Assembly: GCA_947629245.1 (NCBI GenBank)
Contig: CANRDC010000004.1
Coordinates: forward strand, 25,961 to 89,960
Reading direction: 5' to 3'
DNA from: an uncultured Oscillospiraceae bacterium
GTDB lineage: Bacteria; Bacillota; Clostridia; Oscillospirales; Oscillospiraceae
DNA: 64,000 bases
Positions 57,052-64,000 of the stretch are shown piece after piece; the first letter of the stretch is position 1; the number at the start of each line of letters is the position of its first letter. The notes under the pieces were generated by a model that was given only the letters and a program-made list of their open reading frames with translations, was not told the DNA's origin and ran no database searches. A program made the translations under genes and the position numbers.

Positions 57052-57735
57052 ATGCGCCAAGTCAAGCGCCGGTCCGCGGCGCCGGTCTATATCGCCGCCG
57101 CCGTTTTCGCGCTGTACGCGCTGGCGCTGCCGCTGTATAAGCTATGGCACTTTCTCGTGGCCGCGCTGGTGACGGCGTCGGCCTGGCTGCTGGCGGACAG
57201 GCTCATTAAGCCCGTGGTGGAGACCGTTCCGGAACCGGAGCCGGAGCCCGTATCCTACGGCGCGGACGCGGACGCCGTCCTGGCGGAGGCCAAAAAGGCC
57301 CGGACGGAGATGGAAAAGCTGGCGGCCTCCATCCCGGACGCGGAGGTCAAAGCCAAGATCGCCGAGTTGGCCGCTCTCAGCGACCGTATCGCCCAGGACG
57401 CCGTGCAGGACGCCTCCGACATCCCCCAGATCAAGAAGTTTCAGAGCTACTTCCTCCCTTCCACCATCGGGCTGCTCAACGCCTACGATCGGATGAGCGC
57501 CCAGGGCGTGCGTGGAGAGAACTCTGACCGGGCCAGGGCCAGCATCGCCCAGATGCTGGACACGGAGATCCAGGCATTCCAAAAGCAGCTGGACGCGCTG
57601 TATAAAAACGACGCGCTGGACCTGGACGCCGACATCCAGGTGATGCAGCGGCTGCTGTCCCGTGAGGGTCTGGCCGGAGAGGACGGGCTGCGGGAGCTTC
57701 TGCGCAAAACGTCCGGCGAAGGCGACGGCAAGTGA
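57052..57735 (+). CDS. XpaC-like (5-bromo-4-chloroindolyl phosphate hydrolysis family) protein
   Basis: N-terminal TM segments; IPQIKKFQSYFLPSTIGLLNAYDRM; precedes telA. Confidence 0.75.
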   Translation: MRQVKRRSAAPVYIAAAVFALYALALPLYKLWHFLVAALVTASAWLLADRLIKPVVETVPEPEPEPVSYGADADAVLAEAKKARTEMEKLAASIPDAEVKAKIAELAALSDRIAQDAVQDASDIPQIKKFQSYFLPSTIGLLNAYDRMSAQGVRGENSDRARASIAQMLDTEIQAFQKQLDALYKNDALDLDADIQVMQRLLSREGLAGEDGLRELLRKTSGEGDGK

Positions 57736-57772
57736 ACACACATTTTTAGATAAACGGAAAGGAACTACTACC

Positions 57773-59002
57773 ATGGCCGACGAGAAAAAGTATGAGATCA
57801 ACCTGACGCTGGACCCCGCGCCCGCGGAGCAGGAAGTCCCCGCGGCCCCCGGCGCGCCCGCCGCGGCAGCCGCCGCCCAGGCCGCCGCCGTGCCCACCCT
57901 GACGCTGGGCAGCGAGCCCGCCGCCCAGGGGGAGGCTCCCGCCCAGGAGGAAGTCCCGGCGGAGAAGCTGGACATCGACAGCCTGGCCCCCGCCGAGCAG
58001 GCAGCTGTCCGGGAATTCGCCAAGAAGATCGACGTGACCGACTCCGCCCAGGTGCTGGTCTATGGCTCCGCCGCCCAGAAGAACATCGCGGAGTTCTCCA
58101 CCCAGGCCCTGGAAAAGGTCCGCACCAAGGATCTGGGCGAGGCCGGCGATATGCTCACCGACCTGGTAGCCCAGCTCAACGGCCTGGCCGTCACCGAGGA
58201 ACAGCCCAAGGGCCTGAAGGGCCTGTTCAAAAAGGCCACCCGCAGCATCACCGACCTGAAGGCCAAGTACGACAAGGCCGAGGTCAACGTGGACAAGATC
58301 TCCTCCGCCCTGGACCAGCACTGGATCACCCTCAACAAGGACATCGTGACGATGGACAATATGTATGAGATGAACCAGGCGTATTTCAAGGAACTGACCA
58401 TGTATATCATCGCCGGGAAGCTGCGGCTGGAGGAGCTGCGGGCCACGGAGCTGCCCGCCCTGCTGAAAAAGGCCGAGGGATCCGGCGCGCCCGAGGACGC
58501 CCAGGCCGCCAACGATTACGCCGCCCTGCTGGGCCGGTTCGAGAAGAAGATCCACGACCTGGAGCTGACGAGGATGATCTCCATCCAGATGGGCCCCCAG
58601 ATCCGGCTCATCCAGAACAACGACGCGCTCATGGCGGAGAAGATCCAGACCGCCATCGTCAACACCATCCCCCTGTGGAAGAGCCAGATGGTGCTGGCCA
58701 TGAGCATGTACCACTCCCAGCAGGCCATGGAGGCGTCCCACGGCGTCAGCGAGGTGACGAACGAATTGCTCAAGAAAAACGCCGCCGCCCTGCACACCGG
58801 CTCCGTGGGCGTGGCCCAGGAATCCGAGCGGGGCATCGTGGACCTGGAGACCCTCCAGCAGACCAATCAGGAGCTCATCAACACCCTGGAGGACGTGCGC
58901 AAGATCCAGGACGACGGCCGCGCCCGCCGGGCCCAGGCCGAGGTGGAGCTGGGCCGCATCGAGGGCCAGCTGAAGCAGAAACTCTTAGAGATGAAGGGAT
59001 AA
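57773..59002 (+). CDS. Toxic anion resistance protein TelA family
   Basis: SLAPAEQAAVREFAKKIDVTDSAQVLVYGSAAQKNIAEFSTQALEKVRTKDLGEAGDMLTDLVAQLNG. Confidence 0.93.
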   Translation: MADEKKYEINLTLDPAPAEQEVPAAPGAPAAAAAAQAAAVPTLTLGSEPAAQGEAPAQEEVPAEKLDIDSLAPAEQAAVREFAKKIDVTDSAQVLVYGSAAQKNIAEFSTQALEKVRTKDLGEAGDMLTDLVAQLNGLAVTEEQPKGLKGLFKKATRSITDLKAKYDKAEVNVDKISSALDQHWITLNKDIVTMDNMYEMNQAYFKELTMYIIAGKLRLEELRATELPALLKKAEGSGAPEDAQAANDYAALLGRFEKKIHDLELTRMISIQMGPQIRLIQNNDALMAEKIQTAIVNTIPLWKSQMVLAMSMYHSQQAMEASHGVSEVTNELLKKNAAALHTGSVGVAQESERGIVDLETLQQTNQELINTLEDVRKIQDDGRARRAQAEVELGRIEGQLKQKLLEMKG

Positions 59003-59005
59003 TAG

Positions 59006-59155
59006 TCGCTGAAATGCACGCATTTCAGCGAGAAGGCTGCGGTCTGCTGCAGCGCACTCGCTACGCTCGCACGTTTGCAGACCGATAAGGATTTTTTCCG
59101 AGGCGCATGTCCTCGGAAAAAATGATCCAACTTTATTTGCGCCTCCGGGCGCAAA
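59006..59155. repeat. Cluster of four consecutive hairpins between telA and lemA-like gene
   Basis: TCGCTGAAATGCacGCATTTCAGCGA; GGTCTGC...GCAGACC; TTTTTTCCGAGG...CCTCGGAAAAAA; TTTGCGCCtccgGGCGCAAA. Confidence 0.7.
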
Positions 59156-59172
59156 CTCTGCGAGGCTTTTCT

Positions 59173-59742
59173 ATGGGGTTCTTGAAAAAGAGATCGACCG
59201 CAATTGGTATATTTGTCGTCGTGGTGGTGCTGTTCACGCTGCTGGGCAGCCATCTGAGCCTTGGCCGGGCATGCCGAAAGGCGGAGGACGCCTTCTTCGA
59301 CAAGTCCCTGCTCCAGGCCGAGGGCTACTACACCTGCCCTGGGGAGCAGCTGGGCTACTGCGTCAACGACGCCAACCGGCTCCTGTCCGTCATCGGCTCG
59401 GACGGCGAGTGGGCGGAGACCTACGAGGCGCTCCGCGCCGCCCGGCGAGAGCTGGCCGACGCGCTGGACACACGGGACATCCCCGCCATCGGCAAAGCCA
59501 ACCAGAAGCTGGCGGAGGCCGTGCGGGAGGTGGAGACCATGGTCCGGGACGGCGCGGCGCTGCCGGATAGCTACGACGACTACGCGTCCATCGTCTCCGA
59601 GTTCAACAGCGCTCAGGCCCTTTTGGACAACAGCGCCTACTCGGACCATATCCTGGCCTTCCGGGAGGACGTCCTGGGCGCTTTTCCCGCCAACATTCTC
59701 CGGCGTCTCACCTTTGTGAAGGCCCCGGAGACCTTTCCATGA
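59173..59742 (+). CDS. LemA-like membrane protein
   Basis: Single N-terminal TM, then helical domain ending FREDVLGAFPANILRRLTFVKAPETF, resembling LemA C-termini; followed by TPM-domain gene. Confidence 0.6.
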   Translation: MGFLKKRSTAIGIFVVVVVLFTLLGSHLSLGRACRKAEDAFFDKSLLQAEGYYTCPGEQLGYCVNDANRLLSVIGSDGEWAETYEALRAARRELADALDTRDIPAIGKANQKLAEAVREVETMVRDGAALPDSYDDYASIVSEFNSAQALLDNSAYSDHILAFREDVLGAFPANILRRLTFVKAPETFP

Positions 59743-59751
59743 GGTGATCGC

Positions 59752-60747
59752 ATGAAAGCGTTGAAATGCATGATCTGCGCGCTGCTGGCCCTGTGCCTGC
59801 TGAGCGTTCCGGCCTTTGCCAGTCTGCCGGAGCCGGGCGTGGGCGCCGAGTATTACGTGCAGGACGAGGCGAACGTACTCAGTTCGGAGACGGAGGATCA
59901 GATCGTTGCTTATAACATCGACCTGGAAACAGCCTGCGACGGGGCCCAGCTGGTGGTCGTGACGGTGAACTACCTGGACGAGGACTCCGACGTGGCCGCC
60001 ACCCGGCTCATGAACGACCGGGGCGTGGGCAGCGCCGACCAGTCCAACGGCATGCTCCTGCTGCTGGTGGCCAGGGAGGCCAGAGGCTGGCTGGCCGTAG
60101 GCAGCGGACTGGACGACGAATTCACGGACGACGTAGCCGGGGAGTATCTGGAACAGTATTTCTGGGACGATGTGGATGCGGGCGACTTTGACGGGGCCGT
60201 GCAGACCCTGACGAAGGAGCTGTACGACTGGTATATGGACTATTACGATGTGCTGGGCAGTTCGTCCGGCCAGAGCGGCGCGCAGTACGGCGACGTCTAT
60301 TACGCGCAGCCCGCTCAGTCCAGTCGATCCAGCGCTGGCAGCTTTGCCAGCGTGCTGTTTTTGATCATCTTCGTGGTCCTCTTTCTTTGGATCGTCAGCG
60401 CGGCCAGCCGGTTTGGCCGGATGCGTCGCTGGGGCTATACCGGCGGGTTCTTCCCCATCTTCTGGTTCGGCGGCAGCCGCCGCTATCGGGACTGGTACCG
60501 TCGGCAGCCGCCCCCTCCCCCCGGCGGCTTTGGCCGGAGCCCCGGTCCGGGTCCCCGTCCGTCCATGAACAACTCCTTCACCCGCTCCGTCAGGCCCCGT
60601 GGCGGCGGCTTCGGCGGCGTCAGCCGCGGCGGAGGCGCGGGACGTTCCAGCGGCTTCCGCAGCGGCGGAGGTTTTCGCGGCGGCGGAGGCTTCCACGGCG
60701 GCGGCTTCGGCGGCCACAGCGGAGGCGGCGGCGCCGGACGCCGGTGA
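59752..60747 (+). CDS. TPM-domain protein with Gly-rich C-terminus
   Basis: YVQDEANVLSSETEDQIVAYNIDLETACDGAQLVVVTVNYLD...; C-terminal RGGGGFHGGGFGGHSGGGGAGRR. Confidence 0.88.
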   Translation: MKALKCMICALLALCLLSVPAFASLPEPGVGAEYYVQDEANVLSSETEDQIVAYNIDLETACDGAQLVVVTVNYLDEDSDVAATRLMNDRGVGSADQSNGMLLLLVAREARGWLAVGSGLDDEFTDDVAGEYLEQYFWDDVDAGDFDGAVQTLTKELYDWYMDYYDVLGSSSGQSGAQYGDVYYAQPAQSSRSSAGSFASVLFLIIFVVLFLWIVSAASRFGRMRRWGYTGGFFPIFWFGGSRRYRDWYRRQPPPPPGGFGRSPGPGPRPSMNNSFTRSVRPRGGGFGGVSRGGGAGRSSGFRSGGGFRGGGGFHGGGFGGHSGGGGAGRR

Positions 60748-60759
60748 ACCGCATGAAAA

Positions 60760-60800
60760 AAACACACACGGACAGTGCGCCGCACTGTCCGTGTGTGTTT
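60760..60800. terminator. Long hairpin between convergent TPM and DnaJ-like genes
   Basis: AAACACACACGGACAGTGCgccGCACTGTCCGTGTGTGTTT. Confidence 0.65.
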
Positions 60801-60816
60801 ATCCGCCCGTGTGTGT

Positions 60817-61281
60817 TTATCCGCCGGGAAATACCTGATAATAGCCGTAATACCCGCCCGGACCGCCTCCATAGCCGGGGTTGAAGTAGTATCCGCCGCC
60901 GAAGCCGCCGAACAGCAGGCTCAAGATCAGCCGGATCACAAAGATCATCACCAGCACGGCGATGATCATCCCCATGGGACTGCGCCGGGGCCGGTAGGCG
61001 TAATAGGAGTTCCGCTCGGAGGCAAAGGGGTCGAAGGGCCCCCCATAGGCCCGTCCATAGCCCTGCCCCCGCCCGAGGTCCGACCGGTCCCAGGCGGCGC
61101 CGCGCTGGCGCATGGCCTTGATGTCGTCATAGGCCCGGTTGATCTGGCCCATCCGCTCCGCCGCCCCGGCGTCGCCCGGATTCAGGTCCGGGTGATACCG
61201 CTTCGCCAGGCGCTTATAGGCCCTGGCGATCTCCTCATCGGTCGCGTCAAGCGCCACGCCCAGCACGTCGTAGGGATTCAT
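60817..61281 (-). CDS. J-domain (DnaJ-like) membrane protein
   Basis: MNPYDVLGVALDATDEEIARAYKRLAKRYHPDLNPGDAGAAERMGQINRAYDDI (HPD motif) plus TM segment. Confidence 0.9.
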   Translation of the reverse strand: MNPYDVLGVALDATDEEIARAYKRLAKRYHPDLNPGDAGAAERMGQINRAYDDIKAMRQRGAAWDRSDLGRGQGYGRAYGGPFDPFASERNSYYAYRPRRSPMGMIIAVLVMIFVIRLILSLLFGGFGGGYYFNPGYGGGPGGYYGYYQVFPGG

Positions 61282-61694
61282 GACTTGCGCTCAAAGCGGT
61301 TCCCGCACTTCCGGCAGGTCAGCAGCAGCTTTCCCTTTCCCCTGGGCACCCGCAGCAGCGCGTGACAGGACGGGCAACGGAAGAATTTATATTCCTTCCG
61401 CTGCTGCCACCGGTCCTTCAGTGAGCGGAACCATCGAAGCACCGCCTGCTGTTTTTCATAATATTTCGCGTTCTCCCTCTGGCGCTTATACAGGTCCCGG
61501 GACAGGACCCGCCAGATGCAGTAGATCAGCGCGGCCCAGCTGCCCAGCTGGAACACCACCGCCAAAAACGGCGCCCGGTAAAACACCCGCGCCAAGATCA
61601 GCAGCACCATCGCCGCCACCAGCAGGAACATACTGAAGGCGTCGTATCCGTTGCGCCCGGCCATGAACCGCGCGATCCTGTCTCTGAATCTCAT
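61278..61694 (-). CDS. Membrane protein with C-terminal zinc ribbon
   Basis: Two TM segments; FRCPSCHALLRVPRGKGKLLLTCRKCGNRFERKS. Confidence 0.75.
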   Translation of the reverse strand: MRFRDRIARFMAGRNGYDAFSMFLLVAAMVLLILARVFYRAPFLAVVFQLGSWAALIYCIWRVLSRDLYKRQRENAKYYEKQQAVLRWFRSLKDRWQQRKEYKFFRCPSCHALLRVPRGKGKLLLTCRKCGNRFERKS

Positions 61695-61952
61695 AAAATC
61701 ACCCGAATGATTTCTTTTTTTATAAGAATACCCCAACGGACCGGCTTTGTGTTGAACAATTTGTGAATATTGCGCCCAAACGCCAGGTTTTTCCAGCCGT
61801 CGACGGCGCGGTTACCATAATATATACTTGCCGTAATTTTTTACCTGCCCATCCCGGCAAATTCCGGAAATGTGTAAACAATTTGTAATTGAATTGACGG
61901 TACTTCTGTTTTAATATAACTGTATGTCCGTATGACCACGGAAGGAGAAGTC

Positions 61953-63809
61953 ATGAGGAAAGCGGAGAAGCTGCTGTCCATACTTGTCGCGATGGCCATG
62001 TGTCTGACCGTGAGCGCTTACGCGGGCGCCGATGCGTCTGTCCCCGGCGGGGGCGGACGGGCGGCGCTGTCCCGCCATGCCCCGGCGGCCGAGCCCACCG
62101 GCGCGCCTCTCCCCGACCCGGAACCGCCTGAGGACGGCGCGGCCCCGGAGGCTGACACTTGCGAAGCGCTCGCCGTTTCCGGCGGGGAAAACGCCACGCT
62201 TCAGGACCAGGACCTCACCGTCCTTGGCGGCGATCCTCTGGCGGACGGCGGCGAGGGCTATGTGAATACGCCGGACGTCTCCTCCATGACCGCGCCTCCC
62301 TGGCCCCTTGGTATCAACGGCGGCGCTCGGGCCATCGTGCTTTCCGGCGAGGCGCCCGCCCTCTCCCTGGTGCGGACCGGCGTCACCGCCGCGGGCTGGG
62401 GCGCGCTCTCTGCCGACGGGTGCTCCGACGCCTCCGTGACGGCTGTGGACGCCGATCTGCGCATCCTCAGCGCCGCGGGCGGCGGCATGGGCTCCGGTTG
62501 GAAGGTACTGGGCTATGACGGGGACGATTACGGCTCCGGCTACGGCGCGTATCTGTCCAGCGGCGCTTCGGCGTATTTTTACGGCTCCACCGTCTCCGGC
62601 GCCACGTATGGCGCCGTGCTGGACGGCGCGGACCAGGTCTGGTTCGGCTCCTCCGACGGCACCGTTCTGCTCTATGACGGCGCGGCTTTGGCCGGTTCTG
62701 TCCGGGGCAGGAGCCGCACCTCCGTCATCGACAGCGTTTTCGGCATGATGATGTGCGCCGACGCGGCCGACGTGACCGTGGAAGACGGCACGGCCATCCG
62801 GGCGGCGGAGGCCGTCGTGCTCTATAAGGACGGCAGCGGCGCTTTCACCTTCCATAACGCCCGCCTCTCCTCGGACAGCGGCGTGCTCTTCCAGATGATG
62901 GACAGCGACGACGATGACCGCATCGGCCTGCTCACCGATATATACGCCTTCAGCCCCGTCTATGACGAGGCCAACGTGGGCGGCGGTCCCGGCTTCCCCA
63001 CCGTGGAGCGGGATATCGTCGAGGCCGTCGACGCCAAGCTTGACGACGGCGGCGACGCTCTGCCTCCCGCGGCGGAGGCGCAGCACGTCGAGCTCACCTA
63101 TACCAACGGCCTGTACAGCGGAAACATCTATAACGGCACCGGTTATTACGGCCAGCCGGGCGACAGCCTGGCCGTCACGGTGGGCCGGGGCGCCGTGCTG
63201 GACGGGGACGTCTCGCTGACCTCCTGCGTCAAGGCCATCCCCTACAGCCGGGAGGCCGTGAAGGCGCTGAAGGACCTGGACGGCGTAAAGTACTGCTTTG
63301 TCAACGATATCGGCGCCCCCTGCGGGGAGGATCAGGCCGCCTATATCCAGTTTCTGCGCTATACCATCGACCAGTACTACCTGCAGGGCCATGTGGAGGA
63401 TCTGCCCTATTACAACGGTTCGGCGGCCATCGACGTGACCGTGGCGCAGGACGGAGCCTGGGCGGTGCGCAGCGCGTCCATCGTCACGAGCCTCACGGTG
63501 GAGGACGGCGGCCTGGTCTACGGCCAGGTGCGGGACAACGCCGACGGCTCCATCACTCTTCTCCCCGCCGACCAGCCTCTGGAGCCCGGCGTGTATACCT
63601 CCGACGCGGCCGCCTTCGCCCCCGCGGAGAGCGACAACGGGACGGACGCCGGGGAAGCGCTGGCGGAGGCCCCTCCCCGCCAGGCCGTCATCACCGTCGG
63701 CGGGCAGGAGTACGCGCTGGACGTCTATGAGCGCGACGGCGCGGCGTATGTGCGGCTGACAGACCTGATCGCGCTGTTTTTCGGCGGCCTGCAGCCGCCC
63801 GGCATATAA
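61953..63809 (+). CDS. Secreted protein, probable beta-solenoid/adhesin-like, with short CuAO-N-like C-terminal segment
   Basis: Signal peptide MRKAEKLLSILVAMAMCLTVSAYAGA; repetitive short beta-type segments (SDASVTAVDADLRILSAAGG, ADVTVEDGTAIRAAEAVVLYKDGSGAFTFHNARLSSDSGVLF); C-terminal ITVGGQEYALDVYERDGAAYVRLTDLIALF. Confidence 0.65.
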   Translation: MRKAEKLLSILVAMAMCLTVSAYAGADASVPGGGGRAALSRHAPAAEPTGAPLPDPEPPEDGAAPEADTCEALAVSGGENATLQDQDLTVLGGDPLADGGEGYVNTPDVSSMTAPPWPLGINGGARAIVLSGEAPALSLVRTGVTAAGWGALSADGCSDASVTAVDADLRILSAAGGGMGSGWKVLGYDGDDYGSGYGAYLSSGASAYFYGSTVSGATYGAVLDGADQVWFGSSDGTVLLYDGAALAGSVRGRSRTSVIDSVFGMMMCADAADVTVEDGTAIRAAEAVVLYKDGSGAFTFHNARLSSDSGVLFQMMDSDDDDRIGLLTDIYAFSPVYDEANVGGGPGFPTVERDIVEAVDAKLDDGGDALPPAAEAQHVELTYTNGLYSGNIYNGTGYYGQPGDSLAVTVGRGAVLDGDVSLTSCVKAIPYSREAVKALKDLDGVKYCFVNDIGAPCGEDQAAYIQFLRYTIDQYYLQGHVEDLPYYNGSAAIDVTVAQDGAWAVRSASIVTSLTVEDGGLVYGQVRDNADGSITLLPADQPLEPGVYTSDAAAFAPAESDNGTDAGEALAEAPPRQAVITVGGQEYALDVYERDGAAYVRLTDLIALFFGGLQPPGI

Positions 63810-63887
63810 GCGTCGCTCTGGAAATGACTGAAGCTCCGGAGCCGGACGGAATTTTCGGGAAAACTCTTTTTTAGGCGGTGGAAACCC

Positions 63888-63916
63888 TTGACAAGTCGTC
63901 CGGAATCTTGTATAAT
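63888..63916 (+). promoter_or_regulatory. Perfect-consensus promoter for tRNA-Met
   Basis: TTGACA - 17 nt - TATAAT, 14 bp before the tRNA. Confidence 0.8.
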
Positions 63917-63930
63917 CCCTAATGCTGTTT

Positions 63931-64000
63931 GGCGGCGTAGCTCAGTTGGCTAGAGCATGCGGTTCATACCCGCAGTGTCACCGGTTCGAATCCAGTCGCC
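63931..64000 (+). tRNA. tRNA-Met (anticodon CAT), 3' end cut by window edge
   Basis: GGCGGCGTAGCTCAGTTGGCTAGAGCATGCGGTTCATACCCGCAGTGTCACCGGTTCGAATCCAGTCGCC; only part of the 3' acceptor strand is inside the window. Confidence 0.9.

Noticed and set aside
60600-60745. GGCGGC-rich tandem sequence as a possible microsatellite
   Set aside because: Explained as the Gly-rich C-terminal tail of the TPM-domain protein.
58867-60765. 632-aa minus-strand ORF
   Set aside because: Antisense to the lemA-like and TPM genes; its Ala/Glu-rich start mirrors the Gly-rich TPM tail.
1-64000. CRISPR arrays, rRNA operons, IS transposases, toxin-antitoxin or restriction-modification genes
   Set aside because: Looked for and not found; no regularly spaced direct repeats and no ORF with matching motifs.

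Overview
The window is a high-GC, mostly ordinary chromosomal segment from an anaerobic Clostridia-type Firmicute (inferred from SpoIID, SLH, TIGR04086, NrdD/NrdG and TAXI-TRAP genes; the exact taxon is not determinable here). About 58 protein-coding genes, two tRNAs (Val-GAC and Met-CAT, the latter cut by the window edge) and many hairpin terminators can be supported. Housekeeping content includes murF/ddl, tgt/queA/yajC, asd/dapA, fhs, guaB, asnB, nrdD/nrdG, secG, gpsA, rnj, recR and rpe. The most interesting region is 40.6-53.7 kb. It is a ten-gene minus-strand operon with an IclR regulator divergent from it: TAXI-TRAP receptor and permease, FdrA, a 58-aa ORF missed by the ORF track, DUF1116, an FAD flavoprotein, an acetate-kinase-like protein with altered active-site motifs, DUF2877, a KDPG-type aldolase and a PfkB/KDG-type kinase. 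It looks like a variant of the FdrA/DUF1116/DUF2877 (oxamate carbamoyltransferase-type) system in which an acyl kinase takes the place of carbamate kinase. Its intergenic region carries four copies of a TTCGTATWTCYGAA-like site bracketing two near-consensus promoters. Other points worth a second look: a 273-bp nested inverted-repeat element (15568-15840), a serine-hydrolase-fold/GNAT fusion that appears to have lost its catalytic motifs (18661-20130), an AT-rich XRE/DUF6442-like module with three operator-like repeats over a perfect promoter, an LRR-CAP-Ig-FN3 surface protein, a Shine-Dalgarno-sequestering hairpin, and tandem NrdR-box-like sites upstream of nrdD. No CRISPR array, IS transposase or prophage was seen. 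All family assignments come from reading the translated sequences; no database search was run.
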